The notes: generated by a model not told the origin, from the letters alone. A stretch of DNA of 64,000 nt from JASUTC01 sp035447925 (GCA_035447925.1 DAOTHY010000002.1:1-64000), one strand, 5' to 3'. Positions 9,279 through 17,555 are shown, counted from the first letter of the stretch. Program-made: numbers and translations.

Positions 9279-10833
9279 AAAATTACTCATATTCTTTTTA
9301 TTAACTCTCTCAGTTTTATCCATTTTCGCTATGCCTCCTCATTCAAGGATATTTGATCTAATCCGAAGAGGCCAAATAAGCATTCCAAATCAGTCTGGAT
9401 ATTATGGTGAACCATTAAATAGAGATTTTACAGGTTCTTTTAAGGCAGTTGTTCTTTTTGCTGAATTCCCGGATCAACCACATCAGGTTGAGCTATCTTT
9501 TTTCAATGACTTATTGAACTCAGAAGGATTAAACTTTGAAGAGAAGTATCCCATTTCCACCAATGTAAGCAGCGTCAAAGAATATTATCTGTTCGAATCC
9601 AACGAAACATTTGAATTGGAATTTGATGTTTTTGGCTGGTTTGAAATGCCTCAAAATTACGATTATTATGTGGGAAACAGCAATGGCACGGGTTTTTATC
9701 CCAACAACTCTCAAAAACTGGTGGAAGATGCCATACAAGCTGCAGATCCAGCTGTAGATTTTTCTCAATATGATAATAATAACGATGGAGAAGTAGATTT
9801 TCTACTGGTTGTTCACACCGGAACGGGAGCTGAATTCAGTGGTGTGGAAGATGCGATATGGAGTCATAAATGGTCAATTGCAACCCAGTATCGTGATGGG
9901 GTGCGATTGAGAGACTATTCCATGCAACCGGAATATTGGTTGGAGAAAAACGACATGACCATTGGTGTTTATTGTCATGAACTCGGTCATTTAATCTTTG
10001 GGCTGCCAGATTTGTACGATACAAGTGAGGCCTCTTTTGGAATTGGTTACTGGGGATTAATGGGTGGGGGAAGCTGGAATGATGAAATGTCCGTTTTTGG
10101 AGAAGATGAATACAGTGGCTATGGAGGTGCTCCGGCTGAATTAACTGCGTGGTCTAAACTTAAGATTGGGTGGTATGAATCACAGGATATTGATGATTCT
10201 TATGCAGGCAGCCTTCAGATAGATCCAAGAGTTATATACAGACATGTTAACCCAAATGATTCTAAACAATACTTTCTTTACGAATTCAAAGAAAAAAACC
10301 CTTACAACACCTACTTACCTGGTTATAACGGTCTTTTGATCTATCGTTGTGATGATTCAAAATATAGTAATTCACAACCTTATCAACCGGGTGACAATTT
10401 GAATAGTCACTATAAAGTAGCCATAATTCAAAAAGACAACGAATGGTCATTGGAGAAGAAACAAAACAGGGGAGATACAAAAGATCTTTTTTACACAGCT
10501 GACGTCTTCAATCAATTATCATCTCCTTCCAATTTCTTCTACGATAACAGTTATTCTTTGGATTTAAACCAGATTATAACCGATGATAACCAAGCCATTG
10601 TTATCGTTAATGATGAAGGGTTTAAAGTCTTTATACAGCAGATTTTTGGAACGGGATTAATCAGAGGATATATCCAAACCGACGGTTCAATCTTGCCCCC
10701 TATCAAAAACGAACAGGGATATTTGATTGATGTGACCAAGCTCATTAACCATGATCATATCTATTATTTTGATATTGAAGAATCGGCTTCATCTTCGATT
10801 TTAATTGGGGATATTCCTTTGAATCAATATTAA
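9271..10833 (+). CDS. Secreted M6-family metalloprotease
   Basis: The N-terminal signal (IKKLLIFFLLTLSVLSIFA) is followed by an M6/immune-inhibitor-A-like catalytic domain. The zinc motif HELGH occurs in GVYCHELGHLIFGLPDLYD, followed by the family GYWGLMGGGSWND segment (the Met-turn-like region). The C-terminal half resembles the M6 domain's beta-rich part. It probably degrades peptides outside the membrane. A TTG at 9271 preceded by GGAGG at 9-base spacing is the best start; an in-frame ATG at 9238 lies deep in the upstream gene without a ribosome site. It overlaps the lipoprotein stop by 8 bases. A strong bidirectional terminator follows at once. Confidence 0.9.
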   Translation: MIKKLLIFFLLTLSVLSIFAMPPHSRIFDLIRRGQISIPNQSGYYGEPLNRDFTGSFKAVVLFAEFPDQPHQVELSFFNDLLNSEGLNFEEKYPISTNVSSVKEYYLFESNETFELEFDVFGWFEMPQNYDYYVGNSNGTGFYPNNSQKLVEDAIQAADPAVDFSQYDNNNDGEVDFLLVVHTGTGAEFSGVEDAIWSHKWSIATQYRDGVRLRDYSMQPEYWLEKNDMTIGVYCHELGHLIFGLPDLYDTSEASFGIGYWGLMGGGSWNDEMSVFGEDEYSGYGGAPAELTAWSKLKIGWYESQDIDDSYAGSLQIDPRVIYRHVNPNDSKQYFLYEFKEKNPYNTYLPGYNGLLIYRCDDSKYSNSQPYQPGDNLNSHYKVAIIQKDNEWSLEKKQNRGDTKDLFYTADVFNQLSSPSNFFYDNSYSLDLNQIITDDNQAIVIVNDEGFKVFIQQIFGTGLIRGYIQTDGSILPPIKNEQGYLIDVTKLINHDHIYYFDIEESASSSILIGDIPLNQY

Positions 10834-10861
10834 AAAAAGGCGGTTAACACCGCCTTTTTTT
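10832..10861. terminator. Bidirectional terminator between the M6 protease and the COG1839 gene
   Basis: GGCGG (10839-10843) pairs with CCGCC (10850-10854) around a 6-base loop, extended by A7 on the left and T7 on the right, so it works in both directions. The stop codon of the leftward COG1839 gene lies in the T run. Confidence 0.92.
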
Positions 10862-11345
10862 ATCTTTTATAACCGGTTATTTCTCTTAAAAATTCCTTTC
10901 TTTTTGCAATATCTTCTTTTTTTTCGACTCCTTTTGGTACAAAACCATCTACAACGCCTAAAACGGCTCTTCCTTGATCTGTTTCGGCAATAATCACTTG
11001 CAATGGATTGGCAGTAGCTGCAAAAATCCGACAGACTTCCTGAATATTCTTTAAAGCGTTTAGAATATTGATTGGGTAACCATTCTTAATGACAAGAATA
11101 AAGAGATGACCGGCTCCAACAGCTAAAGCATTTTTTACAGCTATTTCCATTAGCTCATCATCATTTCCTTCTTTTCTAACCAAACACGGTCCCGATGCTT
11201 CATTAAAAGCTAAGCCGAATTTCATACCAGGAACTCCAGTCACAATGGTCTCGTAAATATCTTCTACGGTTTTTATAAAATGAGATTGACCGACTATAAC
11301 ATTACAATCTTCAGGGAACTCCATTTGAATCAGATCTAAATTCAC
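10860..11345 (-). CDS. COG1839 adenosine-specific kinase-like protein
   Basis: The 161-residue protein matches the COG1839 family, known mainly from archaea and thermophilic bacteria. Conserved blocks are MKFGLAFNEASGPCLVRKEG, GAGHLFILVIKNGYPINILN, FAATANPLQVIIAETDQGRA and VLGVVDGFVPKGVE. The family is annotated as adenosine-specific kinase from structural and ligand-binding data; its physiological reaction is not well established. The start is GTG at 11345, 4 bases after the oraE TGA, so it is the third gene of the ornithine aminomutase operon. That partnership is not explained by the kinase label. Confidence 0.85.
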   Translation of the reverse strand: MNLDLIQMEFPEDCNVIVGQSHFIKTVEDIYETIVTGVPGMKFGLAFNEASGPCLVRKEGNDDELMEIAVKNALAVGAGHLFILVIKNGYPINILNALKNIQEVCRIFAATANPLQVIIAETDQGRAVLGVVDGFVPKGVEKKEDIAKRKEFLREITGYKR

Positions 11346-11349
11346 CGTA

Positions 11350-13694
11350 TCACTTCCTCAATTCTTTAAGTGCTTTCACAAGAAAACTTGCTACGTCAAT
11401 GCCATGTGTACCCCTTCCAAAACCTGCATCCATNNNNNNNNNNNNNNNNNNNNNNNNNNNNNNNNNNNNNNNNNNNNNNNNNNNNNNNNNNNNNNNNNNN
11501 NNNNNNNNNNNNNNNNNNNNNNNNNNNNNNNNNCAAGAAAACTTGCTACGTCAATGCCATGTGTACCCCTTCCAAAACCTGCATCCATACCACAGTCAAT
11601 GGCAATTTCGTTTGTAATTTGAGTGCCGCCGGATATCAGAACAACTTTATGTCGTATGCCCTTCTCTTTACATAATTGATCGATTTGCTTCATGCCTTTT
11701 AAGTGAACATCGTTGTGTGTAATAATCATACTGGATAAGATAGCATCAGCACCTGTTTCAATAGCTGCATCTATTAGTTTTTCAATAGGTACACTTGTGC
11801 CCAAATAAGTATAAGACAAACCAAACTTTTCGATACCACCGTGTTTAATATCAAGAATTTCACGCATACCAACCGAGTGTTCATCATTGCCTATCGTTCC
11901 GGCAACGACATGAATGGGATGTTGGTGCACATATTCAGTGATTTCTTCAGCCGTTAGTATTTCAGGTTTTTCGGGTATTTTCAACGTATTCCGGTCAACA
12001 AAGAATGGTACTTTAGCCTTCAGTTCAATATAAGAACCCTCTGCAGGGTGCAGAACTGTCTTGGAGATCACCGTTGTTTCTTCCAATCCCAAACGATTAC
12101 AAATTTCTAACGCCGCTGCTTCTGCAACATCAGGATTATCCGGTATAGTCATGTCAATTTGGATTAATCCGTCATTTTTCCATTCTACTTCAGGTTTTAG
12201 CAATCCTTTTTCATCAGATTCTCTGTTTACTTTCATTCTTACAGAAACATTGTCGGTCTCATCTAACTCATTGATATATTGAATCTTTTCAGGATCATCA
12301 AGAGTACAACCGCCGATAACATCGCAAGCTTTGGCAAGTCCATCCGGTATTTTATTATAGCCAAAGTGATTACAAACCGGGGCAAAATAGTCTTCTTCAC
12401 GTTTCACAACGGTATTTGCGCCCAATTCGCCATTTTTCTTTCTGGCTATTCCATCGCCAACTCTTTCAGGAAAAAAACCCGAATCCACAAAAAAACCTTT
12501 TTCAACGGCTTCAAAGTAACCGCCACTATCGATAATGTCTTGCATATAGAGAATAGCCCTAATTTTCATATCTCGAATTGATTCTTTAAGATTTTCCATT
12601 TTAGGTTCAACTAAATCTTGAATACCGTCCATTGCAATAAGTGTGTGTTTCGCCGTTTCGACACCCCTGATTGAATTGATATGCCAAGGAACATTTCTTC
12701 CTTCATCAGGTGTAATGGTGGACTGGATATCAGCTTTAGTAAGACGGCTTAAAACAGTATCTAAGACGTGTATTCTTGTTGCATCAAATAAATCTGATTC
12801 GATATAACGTGTGTTCATTTGTGCTCTAAACTTATAATCTTTGAATAAGTCTCTTAAGGTTAACGCATAAATAAAATTTAATCGGAATTCTGGCGATGGT
12901 GCAGTCATCGGCGGGACGGTGGATAGGGCAATCAAATCTTTTCTCATTCCGGCCTTTACAGAAAACAACGAATTAATCGCATGTTGAACAAGGAGTTCAG
13001 GCATTACCTTCCATGCCACTTTTGAAGAAGCATTCGCATTGTGGGCACCATCGATTTGTAGAATATCTGCTGAGGACATGATATTTTTGGCAACTGCAGC
13101 ATCCACGAAAGATCGAATAGGATTAACTCCTCGATAAAGAACGTTATACTGCGGGTCCTGATGGGCACCATTTACACCCTCCTCTGCAAAAAGAACAGCA
13201 ACTTCCGGACCAGCAATCCCTGAAACATAAGAATGAAAATTGATCGGCCTACCGACTTCATCTTCGATCAAATCGAGTGCCTTACGAGTAGCTCTTAACT
13301 GTTTTCTGGTAATTGGAATTCCTCCTATTCCTTCAGGAGAACCTTCAATCAACCCATCAAAATGTGATTGTCCCAGAGTTCTGATAACCATGATATGATC
13401 AGCGCCGTGCCAAGCTGCCATTCTCATACGCCGAATATCATCTTCAAAACGTCCTGACGCAATCTCAGATGTGATGATCTCCTGAGGCTGGGGATCAATA
13501 TTTCCAAAAAACTTTGCTGGTGGTAATGGAATCGATTCTTTTAAATTTTCTGAAGTATCAGAATATTCATAACCTCCTACCGTTGCGTTTTCGACTTTTC
13601 TTCTCCAAGTCCATCCTTTTCTTTTTGGTCTGTAACTTTTAAGGTCTTTTAAAATATCATCAACATTTATTTTGGTGTTTTTTTCCAAACTCAT
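11350..13694 (-). CDS. oraE: D-ornithine 4,5-aminomutase large subunit OraE (crossed by an artefactual gap)
   Basis: This is the large subunit of the B12- and PLP-dependent D-ornithine 4,5-aminomutase, which moves the terminal amino group to make 2,4-diaminopentanoate. The base-off cobalamin motif DxHxxG is present as DEHSVG (D604, H606, G609), followed by a DIKHGG segment whose Lys617 is the likely PLP-binding lysine. The start ATG at 13694 follows AAGGGGG and lies 4 bases after the oraS stop; a longer frame to 13763 runs inside oraS and is rejected. The N run splits the 3' end, but its flanks are a 55-base duplicate. Joining the copies gives an uninterrupted frame ending VASFLVKALKELRK at 11350, about 729 residues and the normal size. 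Confidence 0.93.
11379..11588. repeat. 55-base duplicated contig ends around the N run (assembly artefact)
   Basis: Positions 11379-11433 and 11534-11588 are identical base for base and sit on either side of the N run. They encode the same oraE segment. This pattern is expected when two overlapping contigs are scaffolded without merging. Confidence 0.93.
11434..11533. other. Scaffold gap (100 N), probably zero or negative true length
   Basis: A placeholder N run between the two copies of a 55-base contig end. Collapsing one copy with the Ns restores the oraE frame exactly. Confidence 0.95.
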
Positions 13695-13698
13695 TTCA

Positions 13699-14055
13699 TC
13701 AGACCCCCTTAAAACATTTTTCCATTTCATCCCAATGGGATCCTTGAACCAGTTCTTTCCCATAAGTCAGATAATCTTTGTCCGCATGTTTTGCAAGTTC
13801 CAATAAAATATTGCCCGCACCTTTTCCGAGAAGGTCACGTTCAAAAATACCTTCAACAATCTTCTTCGCTTCAAGAGAATTGAAACCCATTCTTAGAAGA
13901 ACAGACCTCTCGATTGAAGGAGAAGTATGCGTTTGAGCTAAGTCAATCAGTGGATTGACAATCTCTTCCGCCTTTTTCCAAAAAAGATCATTTAACTGTT
14001 CATCAGAAAGTTTTTCGAGTCTTTCTTTCTCCGCTTTAAATCTTTCGTTCGTCAT
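13699..14055 (-). CDS. oraS: D-ornithine 4,5-aminomutase small subunit OraS
   Basis: The 118-residue protein matches the OraS family in size and sequence: an N-terminal charged helix (RFKAEKERLEKLSDEQLNDL), then TSPSIERSVLLRMGFNSLEA and the GKGAGNILLELAKHA segment. OraS assists the large subunit in forming the active B12/PLP enzyme. AAAGGGGGAAACAA precedes the ATG. The oraE start lies 4 bases after its TGA. It is the first gene of the operon, with a promoter about 80 bases upstream. Confidence 0.93.
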   Translation of the reverse strand: MTNERFKAEKERLEKLSDEQLNDLFWKKAEEIVNPLIDLAQTHTSPSIERSVLLRMGFNSLEAKKIVEGIFERDLLGKGAGNILLELAKHADKDYLTYGKELVQGSHWDEMEKCFKGV

Positions 14056-14132
14056 TTGTTTCCCCCTTTAGCTAATATATCAAAAATCTAATGAATAAAC
14101 TTCCTTAAAAATCCAGTCTAATCGTACAACCT

Positions 14133-14160
14133 ATTATATCTGATTTACTTATTTAAACAA
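14133..14160 (-). promoter_or_regulatory. Promoter of the oraSE operon
   Basis: On the minus strand TTGTTT (14160-14155) and TATAAT (14138-14133) are separated by 16 bases. Transcription from here would leave a leader of about 70 bases before oraS. No riboswitch fold was recognised in that leader. Confidence 0.5.
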
Positions 14161-14463
14161 AATTGAGGATTGATTAGTCAACTTTAAATAACAGGCAAAT
14201 ATGATAATTTGCAATAACTTATCTCTTAATCTTCTCTACTGATAAAGAATGAAAGTTTTTTCATTGACGATATGCTTTTCCTTTTCCAAGCGAATAATTG
14301 ATTGAGTAAAAATGAGATTCAACATGAGACTTCTTTCTTATATATATAGATATATAATATAGGATATATACAGATAATATGTATATAATATCTTTTTAAA
14401 TAGCGATACTTATTAGTACATATTATATATTAATATTTATTATTGCTTCTTATATTTATAGAT
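14161..14463. other. Non-coding, extremely AT-rich tract upstream of the orphan gene
   Basis: No credible reading frame. From about 14339 to 14462 the sequence is almost only A and T, with short alternating TATATA stretches and self-complementary patches. It could be a curved or easily melted region and may hold operator sites for the gene that follows. No DnaA-box cluster or tandem iteron is recognisable. Confidence 0.6.
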
Positions 14464-14492
14464 TTGTATTCTAATCAATATTATGATATTAT
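14464..14492 (+). promoter_or_regulatory. Promoter of the orphan RHH-like gene
   Basis: TTGTAT (14464-14469), a 17-base spacer and TATTAT (14487-14492) form a good sigma70-type promoter, ending 28 bases before the ATG at 14521. Confidence 0.6.
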
Positions 14493-14520
14493 CGAACATA
14501 TTAGCTAAGGAGTGGTTATC

Positions 14521-14955
14521 ATGGAAGGGAAAACAGTTCAACTCAACGTTCCTATTAGAATTGAACAGATAGAGAAATTATCAAAAGCGGTAGCGATTGT
14601 GATGGCGAGCAGGGAGCGCACCAGGGAAAACGAGAGAATAACAAAAGCAACTTTTATTAGATCGCTCATTGATGTCATCGATTTTGAAGAAGCGGATCTC
14701 AGAGATATCTCTAATGAAGAAGAACTTCAAAGTGCAATGAAAAAACATATTTACAAAAGGGATCAAAAGAATGAAAACCAATTGGCCGTTGATATATTAA
14801 CCACGATCTACAAAAAATTCGCCAACGACGACCAAAAAAAATGGGTAGCAGGAGACTTCATCAACACTTTATTTGAAAACGGGTTGGTAAATGCGGGTTC
14901 TTCTGAAGAATTGTGGTCAAAAATACTGGAGAAAACCGATGACGCAACAAAATAA
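14521..14955 (+). CDS. Orphan protein with a ribbon-helix-helix-like N-terminus
   Basis: The ATG at 14521 has AAGGAG 8 bases upstream; the frame also opens at a GTG 9 bases earlier. The 144-residue product starts with a strand-like KTVQLNVPI, then a long helix and a second helix with RITKATFIRSLIDVI. This order resembles ribbon-helix-helix (Arc/MetJ) DNA-binding domains, though the inter-helix stretch is long, so it is a suggestion. The acidic C-terminal 90 residues match nothing I know. The gene stands alone between two AT-rich tracts and near a MITE-like element, with its own promoter. A hairpin overlaps its last codons. It looks like accessory DNA; a repressor, partition or antitoxin role is possible but unproven. 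Confidence 0.6.
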   Translation: MEGKTVQLNVPIRIEQIEKLSKAVAIVMASRERTRENERITKATFIRSLIDVIDFEEADLRDISNEEELQSAMKKHIYKRDQKNENQLAVDILTTIYKKFANDDQKKWVAGDFINTLFENGLVNAGSSEELWSKILEKTDDATK

Positions 14956-14971
14956 CTAATTTTGTTGCGTC
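14941..14971 (+). terminator. Perfect 13-bp hairpin overlapping the orphan gene's stop codon
   Basis: GACGCAACAAAAT (14941-14953) and its exact reverse complement (14959-14971) are separated by AACTA. The left arm encodes the last residues and the TAA spans stem and loop. No T run follows on either strand, so it is not a standard intrinsic terminator. It may stabilise the mRNA or act with the terminator at 15070. Confidence 0.6.
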
Positions 14972-15069
14972 AAAAACGACGAAATTAGCATTTTAAATGA
15001 CTTCGAAGTAATAGTGATCATCGAATTGCGCAGGATGTAACCCCGCTTATTTCTCCATATCTTTCTCAT

Positions 15070-15116
15070 AAAAAACGCTGGCAGAAAAAAAACGAAATCA
15101 ATCAGCGTTTTTTTCT
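15070..15116 (+). terminator. Rho-independent terminator downstream of the orphan gene
   Basis: An 11-bp stem (15070-15080 with 15103-15113) containing CGCTG/CAGCG is followed by a T-rich tail. The loop is long (22 bases). It lies about 115 bases after the orphan gene stop. Confidence 0.65.
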
Positions 15117-15120
15117 TTTT

Positions 15121-15470
15121 TCGAAGAGACTTTTCTTAATTCGAAACTAAAGACCCAATAGAACTTTCAGGAATGACAAACGACATATTTTCTGTTCACG
15201 AAAGTAAAAGCATATTCGCAATGTGATCCTATTTTTCTTGATCGATTGTTTTTCTTCCGGGGTAATGATTTTCAAACTGTTTTTGCTTGAAGAATACTTG
15301 CAAAACGTTTAATGAGATGTATTAATTGTCATGCTATGCGAAATGATAATAACGAATACATCCCAAGCGTGATGTTTAGTTATACTTTAGAACTGAATAC
15401 GATCTTTTAAAGAAGTTTTCGCGAAGGAAATTAGAAAAGATGATGTTATTGTTTGCTTGATGTTGGCACT
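15121..15470. other. Non-coding stretch, nothing recognised
   Basis: No reading frame of useful length, RNA gene or repeat was recognised on either strand. Base composition is closer to the chromosome average than the AT tract that follows. Confidence 0.5.
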
Positions 15471-15628
15471 ATTTATATTTAGATACTATAATTTATATTA
15501 ATATGGATATGCATATTTATATATACAGTATATAATAGTTATAGTATTATAGATATTAGCGTAATACATAAAGTGACTTATATTATAATTATAGTATCTC
15601 TATATATAATATTACGTATATTATATTT
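15471..15628. repeat. Second extremely AT-rich tract, with a 13-bp inverted repeat
   Basis: An almost pure A/T tract resembling that at 14339-14462. AGATACTATAATT (15481-15493) recurs as its exact reverse complement at 15587-15599, 93 bases apart. The 10-mer ATATATACAG occurs in both AT tracts (14364-14373 and 15519-15528). No gene is present. Confidence 0.55.
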
Positions 15629-15641
15629 CAGAATTTGGTAT

Positions 15642-15874
15642 GATGAAACCTGGATTCCCGGAATTATCTATCGAGAAATCCCAAAAAACTCTTTAAAACA
15701 TTCATTAAAATAGGAACACAGCTTTTTGCAGTAAGGCTAACTCTCGTTATGTTTCAGCAAAACATAACGAGCAACCAAAAACCGACAATATTCTATGAAA
15801 CACTCTATTATAGTGCTTATCAGCTGTTATATAAGACAACATCGTTATGTGTTCCCGGGAATCCAGGATGAAAC
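15642..15874. mobile_element. 217-bp MITE-like non-autonomous element with 8-bp target duplication
   Basis: The 12-bp terminal inverted repeats CTGGATTCCCGG (15650-15661) and CCGGGAATCCAG (15855-15866) match perfectly. They are flanked by an identical 8-bp direct repeat GATGAAAC (15642-15649 and 15867-15874), as left by transposition. A perfect 12-bp hairpin with a 5-base loop (15743-15771) sits exactly at the element's centre. It has no open frame, so it would need a transposase encoded elsewhere. The family is not identified; 8-bp duplications are known for several IS families. No second copy was noticed in this window. Confidence 0.75.
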
Positions 15875-15908
15875 GGATTCAATCTCTCTAAAATCAGATG
15901 ATAATCAC

Positions 15909-15952
15909 TAAAAAAAGAGAAGAACCAGCAAAAGACGCCAGTTCTTCTCTTT
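15909..15952 (-). terminator. Terminator of the 16.0-16.5 kb gene
   Basis: A perfect 12-bp stem AAAGAGAAGAAC (15914-15925) and GTTCTTCTCTTT (15941-15952) with a 15-base loop. On the minus strand it is followed by a T run (complement of A 15910-15916). It lies 25 bases past the stop of the gene ending at 15977. Confidence 0.88.
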
Positions 15953-15976
15953 AAAAAATTAACAATTAACAGTTGA

Positions 15977-16525
15977 TTAATTTCTTGGCCAGAATATGAT
16001 ACCAAGTACCAAAGCTGCCCCTGCGCCTGCCATAACCCATGGGAATACTTTATCAAATGTACTTTGTTCCTTGATGACAGGGAATTTGATTCTTGCGGCT
16101 ATACTTTCCTTTTGTTCAAACTTGAGGTATTGAAAAAACAGAGAAACGGTTCTTTCTGTTAATTCCAAAACTTCAATTCCCTTGTCTGTTATGGTATTAA
16201 GAGGAATGATTGTTACTATTATTTCTTGTCCTGGTTCAATAATAGTCTCTGCCTGTGGATATTCAAGAAAGTTTACATTATCTTTCAGAATCATCTTTGA
16301 AGGAGCATTGTTGAATCCTGTTATTGAGCTTTCATCCCACAACATAGATATGGTTGAGAAACTGATGTTTTTGATTCTAAAAAGATACTCTTGAGTCCTT
16401 GTAGGGGAAGACGTCTCCACTTGGATTTCCAAATTTTCATCGTTAATAACACTGGCAACATAGTTCTGTGATAACCCAATCGTTATCAAGCACAAAAATA
16501 CGGCAATTATAAACAGTTTTTTCAT
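15977..16525 (-). CDS. Secreted, C-terminally anchored protein of unknown function
   Basis: GGGAGGTCTT precedes the ATG. The 182-residue product has a Sec signal (MKKLFIIAVFLCLITIGLS), a beta-rich extracytoplasmic domain (residues about 22-150) and a C-terminal membrane helix (WVMAGAGAALVLGIIFW) ending in a short basic tail. The domain, with its NDENLEIQVETSS and LFRIKNISF segments, resembles an immunoglobulin-like or DUF11-like fold only by general pattern; no family is recognised. It is a single gene with its own terminator, next to the accessory patch. Confidence 0.7.
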   Translation of the reverse strand: MKKLFIIAVFLCLITIGLSQNYVASVINDENLEIQVETSSPTRTQEYLFRIKNISFSTISMLWDESSITGFNNAPSKMILKDNVNFLEYPQAETIIEPGQEIIVTIIPLNTITDKGIEVLELTERTVSLFFQYLKFEQKESIAARIKFPVIKEQSTFDKVFPWVMAGAGAALVLGIIFWPRN

Positions 16526-16607
16526 AAGACCTCCCTAAAATAATAAATAATTTGGTTTTACGACCCCACTTGATCATTATAGCACTATTTATAGCATTAA
16601 AACCTGA

Positions 16608-17555
16608 TCATGACTTTTTTATCAATTTCTGATACAGAAAGTCTTTAAACACCTCAAAACCTTTGTATGTAATCACACTGGCAAATGCGAGAGTCCCCAG
16701 TTTTCCTCCAGCCCCTCCAAAATGACAGTAGGTATAAACGAACATCATACCTAAAAGCACAGATACACCAAACATTTGCAATTCATTTTTAATAATAGCT
16801 TTGGTTGACATACCAGCAAAGGATGCACTCATAGCAACTGCCGCAAAAGATGTTCCGTTTTCATTAAAGATGGCCGGTAAGATCAAACCAGCCATCAAGC
16901 TGACCAAGCTGGATGAAGTGACCGCATCGTGTTTAAATCTGTGGGTAATGATGTAAGTGATAAAACAAGCTACTGTACTGAACACAACTATTTCGAACAT
17001 AATGGTTATGGAAAGAGATTGAGGTGTTGTAAGCTGTACATGGTTGGAAAGGGTGAGAATAACCCACGGAATAAAAGCAGTCGCACCTAGCTTTCCTCCA
17101 TAACCTTTATATACCTCTTCAGATAACATGAAGATAATTCCAGCCATTGACGCAGCTAAAAGCACATGGTAAAAATCATGTAAAACCATTGGAGAAACCA
17201 TACCAACAAAAGAACCACAATAAATTGACACCGCATAATTCGGAATGAGTATTGCTCCTAATAAACCTATTAATGAGGAGGCTACGATTGCTCCTAAACC
17301 AACATAGACATTCAACACATAGGCAGAGACTGCACCCAAAACACAGAAGGCTACGATTAAAAAATCTTTCTGATGTAATTTTAAGAAATGAAATTTCTCT
17401 TTTTTCACCTGAATAGTAATATCCAGCAATAAAAGGACATTGATTAACACAATCAACGCTGTGGTAAAAAAATGTCGATTCGAAAATGCTGTAATAATTG
17501 AAAATGTAAAAAGTGAAATAGCTGAAACACTAATCAATAGAAATCCAACAAACAT
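16608..17555 (-). CDS. Polytopic membrane protein with an internal duplication
   Basis: The 315-residue protein is almost entirely hydrophobic, with roughly ten predicted membrane helices. Two segments resemble each other. One contains CGSFVGMVSP ... MAGIIFMLSEE ... GYGGKLGATAF, the other contains SASFAGMSTK ... GMMFVYTY ... GAGGKLGTLAF. The repeated GGKLGxxAF motif in both suggests an ancient duplication and a pseudo-symmetric transporter or channel. I do not recognise the family. The next gene leftward is 80 bases away; the M55 aminopeptidase gene is 81 bases upstream on the same strand, so a peptide-related role is possible but speculative. Confidence 0.7.
   Translation of the reverse strand: MFVGFLLISVSAISLFTFSIITAFSNRHFFTTALIVLINVLLLLDITIQVKKEKFHFLKLHQKDFLIVAFCVLGAVSAYVLNVYVGLGAIVASSLIGLLGAILIPNYAVSIYCGSFVGMVSPMVLHDFYHVLLAASMAGIIFMLSEEVYKGYGGKLGATAFIPWVILTLSNHVQLTTPQSLSITIMFEIVVFSTVACFITYIITHRFKHDAVTSSSLVSLMAGLILPAIFNENGTSFAAVAMSASFAGMSTKAIIKNELQMFGVSVLLGMMFVYTYCHFGGAGGKLGTLAFASVITYKGFEVFKDFLYQKLIKKS

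Noticed and set aside
11370..11675. Plus-strand reading frames running through the N run
   Set aside because: They depend on N placeholders and oppose the oraE coding strand; the duplicated contig ends explain them.
14339..14462. Replication origin
   Set aside because: Very AT-rich, but no DnaA-box cluster or dnaA/dnaN genes nearby; not supported.
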